From Gammaproteobacteria bacterium (GTDB lineage: Bacteria > Pseudomonadota > Gammaproteobacteria > Pseudomonadales > Azotimanducaceae), in contig PBAA01000040.1 in NCBI GenBank assembly GCA_002715785.1, positions 19,737 to 32,043 of the forward strand: a DNA stretch of 12,307 nt. Reading direction: 5' to 3'. Shown here piece by piece: positions 1 through 6,756 of the stretch (its first letter is position 1; each line of letters begins with the position of its first letter). The position numbers and the translations under genes are program-made. Below the pieces are notes generated by a model. That model was given only the letters and a program-made list of their open reading frames with translations, did not search any database and was not told the origin of the DNA.

Positions 1-263
1 GACTCGATTTGTTTTTGTCCAGCCTCGAGGTAACCACGCCCAAATCTTGAGTACAGATCGGCTAACGTCGATCGAGTTTCGGGGTCGTCAATGAGTAACC
101 ATCGGTTGCGTTCTAGATTCCCGCCAATAGGAGCGCGTGATGCGAGGTCGATGCATTCAAGGACGACGTCTGTTGGTACCTGCCGCGTCAAATCGAGACG
201 TCGTCGGACTTGCTTGGTTGTTGTAAGGAAATAATCCAACGATTCAACGGGCGAATTGGCCAT
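1..263 (-). CDS. Nitroreductase family protein, N-terminal part (runs off window edge)
   Basis: This frame is open from an ATG at 261-263 down to base 1 and gives the first 87 residues of a protein whose 3' end lies outside the window. An SD-like GAGGGAA sits about 5 bases upstream of the ATG. Residues 10-50 carry the nitroreductase N-terminal pattern: an Arg cluster after a short helix (VRRRLDL, residues 19-25, where the family contacts the FMN phosphate), then VPTDVV, then APIGGN (44-49), matching the usual AP-[ST]-G-x-N loop, followed by a strand and DDPETR. Family members are FMN-dependent NAD(P)H oxidoreductases acting on nitroaromatics, quinones or related compounds; the substrate cannot be told here. 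The gene is divergent from the PhyH-family gene and shares a 156-base intergenic region with it. Confidence 0.85.
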   Translation of the reverse strand, partial: MANSPVESLDYFLTTTKQVRRRLDLTRQVPTDVVLECIDLASRAPIGGNLERNRWLLIDDPETRSTLADLYSRFGRGYLEAGQKQIE

Positions 264-363
264 AAGGGTTCCCTCGTGTGGATCGGCGGTGGAAGCTTAT
301 TAACCCATGAAACCGACGCGCAGCGAAAGACAAGGTTCGTGGCATTAGGAAGAGCGGCAATTT

Positions 364-408
364 ATGATGACGCATCGCAAGACACGTGATTTCGCCGACG
401 AACGATAG
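364..408 (+). CDS. Possible 14-codon leader ORF coupled to the PhyH gene
   Basis: A short ORF, MMTHRKTRDFADER, begins with ATG ATG at 364. An SD-like TAGGAAGAG at 346-354 lies 9 bases before it. Its stop codon TAG (406-408) is the first three bases of a second identical TAGGAAGAG (406-414), which is the SD of the dioxygenase gene starting at 420. This geometry would let a ribosome finishing the short ORF reinitiate at the next gene, or let its occupancy gate that start. There is no conservation evidence, and TATGAT at 363-368 could instead be a -10 hexamer, in which case transcription would start too late for this ORF to be translated. Confidence 0.3.
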   Translation: MMTHRKTRDFADER

Positions 409-419
409 GAAGAGACAAC

Positions 420-1265
420 ATGTCCGAAGCTGAAAAAGCTGACGAACCAACGGCCCAAGCACCTGCATTCCAGATACTGCACGACACACTGGCTCCAGAA
501 ACGATCTCAGATGAGTTAGCGCCCACCATCGAAGAACTCGACCTCGAAGATAACTGTCGTCAGTTGGCGACGGAAGGGTGGACTGTGGTGGAAGACGTCG
601 CATCCCCTGAATTCAACGAGCGTTTGCGCAACAAGATTCTAGAGCTAGGTCCGGGTGGAAATATGCTCCTGGCAAAAGATCCGGTCTTTTCGGAGGCCAT
701 CTTGAGTTCGAAATTGCTGGCGATGGCGGAGTTTTCGGTCGGTCGTGGCTTTCTCATCAGCCAAGTGGCGGCGAGTGTCCGACCAAAGGGATCTCCGTCG
801 ATCGGATTGCACGCCGACGCTAACTGGCTCCCCGCACCCTTTCCAGCCCACAACATGTTGATGACCGGGTGCTGGGCGTGCGATGAGTACACCGAAGAGG
901 GTGGTTCGACGTTAGTGATCCCGGGGAGCAATGTTCTTCACCGCCATCCGGATCCTGACGAAGTGGCGGCGAAAGAAGGTGCGATAGCCATCGAGTGCCC
1001 GCCGGGGTCTGTGGCCATGTGGGACGGCAATTTGTGGCACTCGAATTACCCTCGCAGCATCGAGGGGGAACGGGTTGTCGCGCACATCACCTATACGCGT
1101 CTCATGATGCGTCCGGTTGAGGACTACGGCGCGATTGCCGACGAACTGATTGAACGGCACGGTGATCGCATGGCTCAGTTACTGGGTCGTCAGGACTCGT
1201 TGGATAGCCCGACGGGCTTCCGATACGACAAGCTCCTCGACACGTTCAACAACGCCAAGCGTTAA
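420..1265 (+). CDS. Phytanoyl-CoA dioxygenase (PhyH) family Fe(II)/2-oxoglutarate oxygenase
   Basis: A 281-residue cytosolic protein with no signal peptide. The double-stranded beta-helix core carries the facial triad HADAN (His131, Asp133) and distal His207 in LWHSNYPR. Arg218 in GERVVAH, eleven residues after the distal His, is the expected 2-oxoglutarate carboxylate ligand. The segment GGSTLVIPGSN (161-171) is the typical strand and turn before the distal His. Members couple 2-oxoglutarate decarboxylation to hydroxylation of a lipid-like acid, a small molecule or, in some subgroups, halogenation; the acidic residue of the triad is present, so hydroxylation rather than halogenation is expected. 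The first 35 residues are acidic and low in pattern, probably a flexible extension. The start is fixed by SD TAGGAAGAG 5 bases upstream of ATG. It converges on the ankyrin gene. Substrate unknown. Confidence 0.88.
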   Translation: MSEAEKADEPTAQAPAFQILHDTLAPETISDELAPTIEELDLEDNCRQLATEGWTVVEDVASPEFNERLRNKILELGPGGNMLLAKDPVFSEAILSSKLLAMAEFSVGRGFLISQVAASVRPKGSPSIGLHADANWLPAPFPAHNMLMTGCWACDEYTEEGGSTLVIPGSNVLHRHPDPDEVAAKEGAIAIECPPGSVAMWDGNLWHSNYPRSIEGERVVAHITYTRLMMRPVEDYGAIADELIERHGDRMAQLLGRQDSLDSPTGFRYDKLLDTFNNAKR

Positions 1266-1308
1266 TCGCTTAAGAGTTAAAAAGCGGCCTCTGGTGTTCG
1301 GTCGATGG

Positions 1309-2280
1309 CTAATTCGCTTTGGCGGTCAGCATGGCTTCGATTGCTTTCTTGCCCTCCACCGCGGCGTCCTCCTGCAGCTGGATTTGCAGTAACTGGGCGA
1401 TGTACTGAGTTGTTGGCCAATCGACGCGGGCGTTGTCGAGTGGAGTCACCCCCTGAAAATTCATAATCTTTGCGTTGGCACCGCTATCGAGTAAGACTTT
1501 GGCGACTGCGGTACGACCGAAGAGGGCGGCCGCGTGCAATGCCGTTGATCCGTCGTCGCCTCGTGCGTCGAGCTTTGCGCCATGATCGATCAGGACCTGA
1601 GCTGTGTCAGCGCTTCCCGCCACGACCGCAAGTACCAGCGGAGTCGCGTTGAGGTCGGGATGTGGCGTGTTGGCATTGAACCCTTCGGCAAGATGATTTT
1701 TCACGGCACTCGCATCGCCAATCAAAACCGCTGTCCAGACGTCGTTCTTCGCGATTTCCTGTAAAGCACCGTACAGAAGAGGGCCGACTTGTTCGCGCCC
1801 GCGCTCGATTTTTTTCCGGTTGGCGGGAACCTGCATTATGTCTTCGATGATATAACGGGTGGTGTCCCAATCGGTGCCCAATACTTGAAGGCTTGATTGT
1901 CCGCCGTCATTGGTGGCGTTGACGTCTGCGCCATGCTTTAGCAGGACCTTGACGGTCGCGGAATGCCCCATAAACGCAGCGGTTATCAAGGGTGTTCCAC
2001 CGTTACCATCGCGGATATCGACGAAGGCGCCATTCTCAAGCAACCACTCGGCGGCTTTGGCTGAATCAAAAAAGGCTGCGGCGTTGAGTGCGCTGCTACC
2101 GTTTGTGTCGGCGGCATTAAGATTGGTTCCAGCTGCCTGATGTTTTTTCAACGCACCGACATTCCCAGTAGCGGCAGCCGTCCAGAGATCGACGGATGGT
2201 GGTGCTGCGCTGAGTGCCTGAGACAGCACCAGAAGACTAATGACGAATAAACGAGGCACCAAGTTTCTTAACGTTCGCAT
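1309..2280 (-). CDS. Exported ankyrin-repeat protein with duplicated module
   Basis: A 323-residue protein. Residues 1-25 form a Sec signal peptide (Arg-rich start, LFVISLLVL core, likely cleavage after ALSA), so it should act in the periplasm or outside. The rest is ankyrin-type: LWTAAATGN, DGNGGTPLITAAFMGH, VLLKHGADVNA, then DDGSTALHAAALFGR and VLLDSGANAK. Two halves (about 31-168 and 179-318) repeat the same plan, each opening with D-[LV]-WTA and closing with DW-x-TT-x-YI (137-144 and 287-294), a Gln-rich helix and a charged tail. Ankyrin repeats bind proteins and are not enzymes. The chosen ATG has AAAGGCGG at proper spacing; the frame extends 20 codons further upstream, but that would bury the signal peptide. 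It lies 63 bases after the S9-like gene on the same strand, probably cotranscribed, so that protein is a candidate partner. Confidence 0.85.
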   Translation of the reverse strand: MRTLRNLVPRLFVISLLVLSQALSAAPPSVDLWTAAATGNVGALKKHQAAGTNLNAADTNGSSALNAAAFFDSAKAAEWLLENGAFVDIRDGNGGTPLITAAFMGHSATVKVLLKHGADVNATNDGGQSSLQVLGTDWDTTRYIIEDIMQVPANRKKIERGREQVGPLLYGALQEIAKNDVWTAVLIGDASAVKNHLAEGFNANTPHPDLNATPLVLAVVAGSADTAQVLIDHGAKLDARGDDGSTALHAAALFGRTAVAKVLLDSGANAKIMNFQGVTPLDNARVDWPTTQYIAQLLQIQLQEDAAVEGKKAIEAMLTAKAN

Positions 2281-2343
2281 GTTGATACCGCCTTTATCTG
2301 TAGAGATACGTCTATGTAGTTGGGGACCTGTCGGCTGCATGCC

Positions 2344-4371
2344 TTACAGCAGATTTTGCTCGAGGAATTTGGCAACTTCGAAATAACTCTTTTGCCGATC
2401 GTTGTCTTTGAGCCAGTTATCACTCCGGCTCGACTCGACCATATACAGTCTGTGGTCAACACCGCCCTGCCGTAGTTCGTCGACAAACGCGCGGGCGTTG
2501 CCATATTGGGCGTAGGCAAAGTTTGCGAATCCTTGCAGCGGCTCTATCAAAAGGATCGGGTGTCTTATGGATCGCGCCCGCCACCTGGGTGAAGCGTCTT
2601 TTAAGACATTGGCATCGGGTTCGACGCCGACTTTTGTGAATGCATCACGTTCTTGTGCACCGCGACGTGGCATACGGTTCCAGTTCGCGAACAGGTCGGT
2701 ATAAACATTATCGATGGAGACCGCACATTTAAATATGCCCGGTCGTTCAATGATCGACATGAGCGCTGCGTACCCGCCAAAGCCTTTCCCCACAACGCAG
2801 ACCTCGTCCGAGGTAACGCCAGCGTTTTTCTTAACCCACCGAACCCCCGTGGCTATGTCATCGATAATCATATTTCCCCACTCGCCAAATCCCGCCTTGG
2901 TATAACCCTTGCCGAAACCCGATGAGCCACGATGATTTACTTCGAGTACGACGAACCCAAGACTTGCGTAAAGTTGCGACTCCCAATCGTAACCCCAGGT
3001 CTCAGCTCCTCCGGGACCATTCTTGAGTAAGACGATTAATGGCCGCTTCGACGTTAAGTTGCTGGGAATGGTCAGGTAGCCGGGAATTCTCAGATCGTCG
3101 CGTGCAGGAAATTCGATGGGATTGCGTTGTGCGAGCGGATACCCTTCAAGTTGCGGGTACCGGTCAAATAGCTTCTGCATCCGGCTTGATTTGACATCGA
3201 ACCAATAGTACTCACCCGGTATCGCATCGCTGTCGACAAGAATGATGGCGCCGGAATTATTCCGAGCAAAGCTTGTGATCGTGACGTTCGCGTTCTTGAA
3301 ACTTTTCCTGGCTGCCTGATGGATTTGCGCGCCGAGGTGTTTAGGATTTGGGTAATAGTATTGGGGAAAGTGGTCGTCGTGCTTGACCGCATATAGGGAA
3401 TGTTCCCCGTCGACGTAGTATGCGGATACGTCGGTCCTCGCGGGACGAAACACGGCCTTAATTTCCCCCGTTTTTAGGTCAAGGTAACTGAGTGCCGCTC
3501 TCTTCCCGGTAATAGTTTCGAGAACGTACACGGTATCCTTTTTCGGACCGTCACCGATTATTGCGAGTTCACTGTCGTCGATGTTGCCTTCGTGAGCGAT
3601 TTGCCACTCATCTTTCTGACTCGCTCGATAATAGAGATGCACCTGCTCGTTAAATGTGATGGCGCGGGTTCGCTTTGGCTGCCCCCATGCGGCCAGGACC
3701 TCGCTTTTGGCGTTTGTATATACATCAATGACCGTCATGTCCTTGATATCCGCTAATTCTTCATATTTTTCGTTCGCCATGTCATAGCGCATAACTTTGG
3801 AAGATCCGACCACGGTGCGCTGCCTTCCAGAACCGGCCTTGCCCGTGGTACCAGAGAAGTCATGTTGAACGATCGCCCGCGCGTCATTCGATTTTGGAAA
3901 GACACCGAAGACAATGCGAGCTTGGTCTGTTCCAAAACGGCTGCGTAACGAGTAGTCCTGCATTTTTTCTGTGTACTCGTATCCAGAAAAAAGTTTTTCG
4001 ACCTTCCTTTGTTTGAAGTTAAATCGCTCGGGGCGGCCTCGAGAGGGGATACCCCAGTGGGGATCGCCGCGCCAGGACCGCAGCATTAAATTCTCGGAGT
4101 CGATCCATCGATGCAAGCCGACATCTATTTGTTGCTTGAATTGAAAGGATTCTAAAACGTCTCCTCCATCGAGCTTGATGATGTCGACCGTTTCGTTGCC
4201 GCCTCTATTGCGCTGTACCGCGATCAACTTACCGTCGGCGGAAAGCTGAGGATCGTCGTTGGCTGCCGTGGCAACATACGCGGCGACACGTTCGAATGTG
4301 ATCTCCGCAGATGCACTTGCCAAGGTGAAAAGTGTTGTTACGATTAAGGTCGCTAGCTGCCTGTGTTGCAT
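2344..4371 (-). CDS. Exported S9 prolyl-oligopeptidase homologue, predicted catalytically dead
   Basis: A 675-residue protein with a Sec signal peptide (1-22, cleavage near ASASA), a beta-propeller-like region (about 35-400, starting DPQLSADGKLIA) and a C-terminal S9 alpha/beta-hydrolase domain (about 420-675). The hydrolase fold is clear: NGPGGAETWGYD, VNHRGSSGFGKGY, DDIATGVRWV and GKGFGGYAAL. The nucleophile elbow normally reads G-x-S-x-G-G, but here residue 530 is Gly (codon GGC at 2782-2784). The usual H-G-x-x-D after the next-to-last core strand reads EPLQG (610-614), losing the Asp. The usual Y-P-x-E-x-H reads YMVESS (643-648), losing the His. All three triad positions are therefore substituted, suggesting a binding or regulatory pseudoenzyme rather than a peptidase. 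The frame is otherwise intact with no stop or shift. The start is set by GGGACGG about 8 bases upstream and by the signal peptide; an upstream in-frame ATG at 4386 is less likely. Confidence 0.9.
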   Translation of the reverse strand: MQHRQLATLIVTTLFTLASASAEITFERVAAYVATAANDDPQLSADGKLIAVQRNRGGNETVDIIKLDGGDVLESFQFKQQIDVGLHRWIDSENLMLRSWRGDPHWGIPSRGRPERFNFKQRKVEKLFSGYEYTEKMQDYSLRSRFGTDQARIVFGVFPKSNDARAIVQHDFSGTTGKAGSGRQRTVVGSSKVMRYDMANEKYEELADIKDMTVIDVYTNAKSEVLAAWGQPKRTRAITFNEQVHLYYRASQKDEWQIAHEGNIDDSELAIIGDGPKKDTVYVLETITGKRAALSYLDLKTGEIKAVFRPARTDVSAYYVDGEHSLYAVKHDDHFPQYYYPNPKHLGAQIHQAARKSFKNANVTITSFARNNSGAIILVDSDAIPGEYYWFDVKSSRMQKLFDRYPQLEGYPLAQRNPIEFPARDDLRIPGYLTIPSNLTSKRPLIVLLKNGPGGAETWGYDWESQLYASLGFVVLEVNHRGSSGFGKGYTKAGFGEWGNMIIDDIATGVRWVKKNAGVTSDEVCVVGKGFGGYAALMSIIERPGIFKCAVSIDNVYTDLFANWNRMPRRGAQERDAFTKVGVEPDANVLKDASPRWRARSIRHPILLIEPLQGFANFAYAQYGNARAFVDELRQGGVDHRLYMVESSRSDNWLKDNDRQKSYFEVAKFLEQNLL

Positions 4372-4743
4372 GTTAATCCGTCCCATCTGTTCGAACCGAG
4401 GTCCCCGTTGATCGCCGGAAAACGGCGCTACCGGGGTAGGCTAAGACTGCGACCCATCGTGAGATCAGCACAGAGTTTGTCTAGTCGAGGTGTCGTGTCC
4501 TCTCGAGAAAAAACCGTACTCAGACTTGATGAGCCCAATAACTCCCCACGAACGAAAGTACTCCAAATATTGATGGAAAAACAGGCGGGATCGATGCCAC
4601 AAATCGATGTTTTGGTGCCCTCTATCTGATTAAGCTCCTGATAGAACAAGAACTTCAAAACACCATCCGATTGGTTGAGCCATTATTGAAATAGAAGAGA
4701 AATAATCTATAAGCTATTGATATATAACTAAATACATCCTCTT
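4372..4743. other. 372-base intergenic region with hairpins, no convincing gene
   Basis: This gap separates the S9-like gene from the alpha/beta hydrolase, both on the minus strand. It contains a nested GC hairpin just upstream of the S9-like start, a smaller inverted repeat TCTATC/GATAGA (4621-4626 and 4640-4645), and a strongly AT-rich stretch at about 4670-4740. Open frames of 76 (-) and 88 (+) codons cross it, but their translations show no domain, signal peptide or convincing SD, so I do not call them. I found no convincing -35/-10 pair for the S9-like gene. Confidence 0.6.
4403..4436 (-). promoter_or_regulatory. Nested GC-rich hairpin in the 5' leader of the S9-like gene
   Basis: An inner perfect stem CGCCG/CGGCG (4413-4417 and 4423-4427) with a 5-base loop is enclosed by an outer perfect stem CCCCG/CGGGG (4403-4407 and 4432-4436), with short unpaired spacers of 5 and 4 bases between them. 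It ends about 32 bases before the S9-like start codon on the transcribed strand. No run of T follows on either strand, so it is not a classic terminator. A leader-RNA structure affecting stability or translation is possible; this is inference. Confidence 0.35.
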
Positions 4744-4746
4744 CTA
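4692..4746. repeat. 8-bp inverted repeat TAGAAGAG / CTCTTCTA around AT-rich DNA
   Basis: The arms lie at 4692-4699 and 4739-4746 with 39 bases between them, and the right arm contains the hydrolase stop codon (4744-4746). The interior is AT-rich with several TATA-like runs. It may be part of the 3' end structure of the hydrolase transcript, but the loop is long and chance cannot be excluded. Confidence 0.3.
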
Positions 4747-5592
4747 AAAACGATGTCTCTCGAGAAATTCGATGAAGATGTCTCCAAGCCTTGTTCCTAT
4801 TTCACGCATGACATCCCCGGGATTGCGATCAGCTAACTTCTTTTGCTCGGCCTCAGTATGGATGTAACAGATTTCGCTACCAGTCATGAGGTGATGTAAA
4901 TCTTCGCCGCGACTTTTGGGATGGACGGGATCGTTTCCGGGAACGATGCATGTTGGCAGTTTGATTGACGCGAGATCCTTCTCCGAAGCGCCAATCACGG
5001 GTAACTGAGCGCCTTCGACGAAGAAGTCCCGCCACATCGACATGGTATGAATAAACTCGTCCGGATTAAGCCCTAACAGGTAGTTTCTATTCCGGGGGTT
5101 CGAGTCGATTCGCGCAGCGAAATAATCCGTCTGACAGACGGCGTCCATCCCGCCGTTTTTTGCGGCTTCGATAAATTGACCGTAATAGGCGTGGCCGAGT
5201 TGGGTTGACGCCACGTGGCCGCCTGTCACCCACCACAACAAGAGTCCGCGTACGGCTTCAGGATGCCGCAACGCTAGCAGTAGTGACAGCCGACAACCGG
5301 CGGACCCACCACCGGCAATGACGGGCGTTGCTTGTAATTGCTGTAGCAGGGCATATACGTCATCGGCCCAGATTTCCTGCTCGGATATTTCACCCTCGAT
5401 TCGGATCTCGGACGCGCCACAATTCCGACGATCGTGCAGCAGGACACGGAAACCTTTCCCGGCTAATCGATTGCCAAGATAGCGGCTACCTTCGAGGGCA
5501 CCGCGACCGCCAGGCGTCAGAACGATCCACGGACCGTCTCCACCCACGAGCTCGTAATTGAGCGTGACACCATTGATTAGCGCTTGCGGAAT
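4744..5592 (-). CDS. Alpha/beta hydrolase fold protein, apparent ATT start
   Basis: A 282-residue cytosolic alpha/beta hydrolase if started at ATT (5590-5592). The first conventional start is GTG at 5545-5547, giving 267 residues but removing the canonical first strand and turn (ALINGVTLNYELVG), which is in frame upstream and reads like a normal family N-terminus. An SD, GGGGAGA at 5599-5605, stands 6 bases before the ATT, whereas the GTG has none. Fold markers, numbered from ATT: oxyanion-side TPGGRG, HDRRNCGAS, nucleophile elbow GGGSAG with Ser97, a candidate acid in PGNDPVHP (Asp221) and a possible catalytic His at 245 (CYIHTEAEQ), the least certain. Short-chain esterase, lipase or C-C hydrolase activity is possible; substrate unknown. 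It is divergent from the luciferase-like gene. If the ATT was formerly ATG, expression may be reduced. Confidence 0.8.
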   Translation of the reverse strand: MPQALINGVTLNYELVGGDGPWIVLTPGGRGALEGSRYLGNRLAGKGFRVLLHDRRNCGASEIRIEGEISEQEIWADDVYALLQQLQATPVIAGGGSAGCRLSLLLALRHPEAVRGLLLWWVTGGHVASTQLGHAYYGQFIEAAKNGGMDAVCQTDYFAARIDSNPRNRNYLLGLNPDEFIHTMSMWRDFFVEGAQLPVIGASEKDLASIKLPTCIVPGNDPVHPKSRGEDLHHLMTGSEICYIHTEAEQKKLADRNPGDVMREIGTRLGDIFIEFLERHRF

Positions 5593-5598
5593 ATCAAT

Positions 5599-5605
5599 TC
5601 TCCCC
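5599..5605 (-). promoter_or_regulatory. Ribosome binding site that points to the ATT start
   Basis: On the minus strand GGGGAGA is followed by ATTGAT and then ATT CCG CAA. The 6-base spacing is ideal for initiation at that ATT. No ATG, GTG or TTG exists in this frame between the GTG at 5545 and the stop at 5749-5751, so this SD has no standard in-frame start to serve. Confidence 0.5.
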
Positions 5606-5712
5606 GAGTCGGTGTTCCCGTCACGTTGCTGCGGACATCTACCCTCGCCAACATTATGCCAGTGGACCGAACGGTGTTGGTGTCGCTCGCTGGTCCGACC
5701 CGACAGGCTAGA

Positions 5713-5741
5713 TTGGTCAAGCGAGTGTGGTTCGTTATTAT
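5713..5741 (+). promoter_or_regulatory. Candidate sigma-70 promoter for the LLM/TauD operon
   Basis: TTGGTC (5713-5718) and TATTAT (5736-5741, five of six matches to the consensus -10) are separated by 17 bases. Transcription would begin near 5748, leaving a leader of about 37 bases with the SD at 5771-5778. The -35 is weak (three of six), so this is only a candidate. On the other strand CATAAT (5653-5658) is a possible -10 for the divergent hydrolase, without a good -35. Confidence 0.4.
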
Positions 5742-5784
5742 CGTTCGCTCAGCACGACAACTTATCGTAGGGAAGGGGAGCGTC

Positions 5785-6705
5785 ATGGAGTTCGGAGTTC
5801 AAGTGAATGTCTATCGCACCAATTGGGATGCCGTTAAGGCTTCGGTGGAGGCGATGGAGGCAGGCGATTGGGACAGCGTTTGGTTTGCGGATCACTTCAT
5901 ACCGCCGGGGGCCAACCATGAGCAAGAAGCTCTTACTGCCTTCGAGGGGTTGTCGGCTATCGCGTTTGCTGGCGGCATGACCAAAAAACTTCGTTTAGGC
6001 AATCTCGTCCTGGGGAACACCTATAGAAATCCCGGTTTGACGGCCAAGATAGCGGGAACAATCGACACCATGAGCCAAGGCCGCTTCACGCTTGCAATTG
6101 GCGCTGGTTGGTACAAACGCGAACATGAAGCGTATGGCTGGACCTTCCCGTCGATGAAAGAACGGCAGGATCGCTTTGAAGAGGCCTGCGAAATCATCCG
6201 ACTTTTGGTTCACACCGAGGATCCGGTGGATTTCAACGGAACGTATTATCAGATTGATAAAGCTCGTCTATCGCCAGGATCCTACGACAAACCCATTCCA
6301 ATTATGGTGGGAGGGACCGGACCTAAACGCACGCTAAGGACACTCGCCAAATTTGGTGATGTCATGAATCTCGACGGTTGGGCTGGAGGTGGTATGTCCC
6401 TCGAGTACTATCAGCACAAAGCGCAGATACTCGACCAACATTGCGAGGATGTTGGCCGAGATCCGGCTGAGATCCGGCGCACGTTGTTGATGCCGTGTTA
6501 TCTGACGGAAGATCAGGAAATGATCGATCGCGTGGTGAAAGGCTTAGGGCCGGGAACCGTGGCTGGTTCGCGTCAATATATCGTAGATCGGATTGGTGGA
6601 TTCCAAGACGCTGGCATCGCCGAAATTATGTTTGGTGGCGTTCCGTCGGGGGATGTCGAGATGCTAAAGCGTTTCGAAGAACAAATTGTCTCCGCATTTC
6701 GTTAA
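5785..6705 (+). CDS. LLM class (luciferase-like, F420- or FMN-dependent) oxidoreductase
   Basis: A 306-residue bacterial-luciferase-like TIM-barrel protein. Diagnostic segments in order: GVQVNVY (4-10), the strand DSVWFADHF (30-38), KLRLGNLVLGNTYRNPG (68-84), the family hallmark GRFTLAIGAGWYKREHEAYG (99-118), ERQDRFEEACEII (127-138), IPIMVGGTGPKRTLRTLAKF (171-190) binding the flavin phosphate, and GDVMN. Family members oxidise or reduce small organics with F420 or reduced FMN; cofactor and substrate are not decided by the sequence I can read. The frame is open for 67 more codons upstream, but that region overlaps the divergent hydrolase start. The ATG at 5785 has AAGGGGAG with 6-7 base spacing and fits the usual N-terminus. 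It is followed after 51 bases by the TauD-like gene on the same strand, so both probably form an operon. Confidence 0.9.
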   Translation: MEFGVQVNVYRTNWDAVKASVEAMEAGDWDSVWFADHFIPPGANHEQEALTAFEGLSAIAFAGGMTKKLRLGNLVLGNTYRNPGLTAKIAGTIDTMSQGRFTLAIGAGWYKREHEAYGWTFPSMKERQDRFEEACEIIRLLVHTEDPVDFNGTYYQIDKARLSPGSYDKPIPIMVGGTGPKRTLRTLAKFGDVMNLDGWAGGGMSLEYYQHKAQILDQHCEDVGRDPAEIRRTLLMPCYLTEDQEMIDRVVKGLGPGTVAGSRQYIVDRIGGFQDAGIAEIMFGGVPSGDVEMLKRFEEQIVSAFR

Positions 6706-6756
6706 CAACAACGGTGTCCTCGTAATCATCAGCACGAAAGATAGGAGCAAGGGACA

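Noticed and set aside
1267..1286. CGCTT/AAGCG stem between the convergent PhyH and ankyrin genes as a terminator
   Set aside because: Only 5 bp with a 10-base loop and no T-run; too weak to call.
2281..2340. 20-codon extension of the ankyrin protein
   Set aside because: It would bury the signal peptide, and AAAGGCGG is correctly spaced for the ATG at 2280.
4428..4658. 76-codon minus-strand open frame in the gap before the S9-like gene
   Set aside because: The translation has no recognisable motif or convincing SD, and the region reads as non-coding leader; an overlapping plus-strand frame is equally featureless.
5584..5784. 67-codon N-terminal extension of the LLM protein
   Set aside because: It lacks family similarity, covers the divergent promoter region, and the internal ATG at 5785 has a strong SD.
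5577..5786. 69-codon minus-strand frame beginning beside the LLM start and overlapping the hydrolase N-terminus
   Set aside because: It is in a different frame from the hydrolase, shows no domain, and lies in the divergent promoter region. The hydrolase frame itself is unbroken, so a frameshifted N-terminus is not needed.
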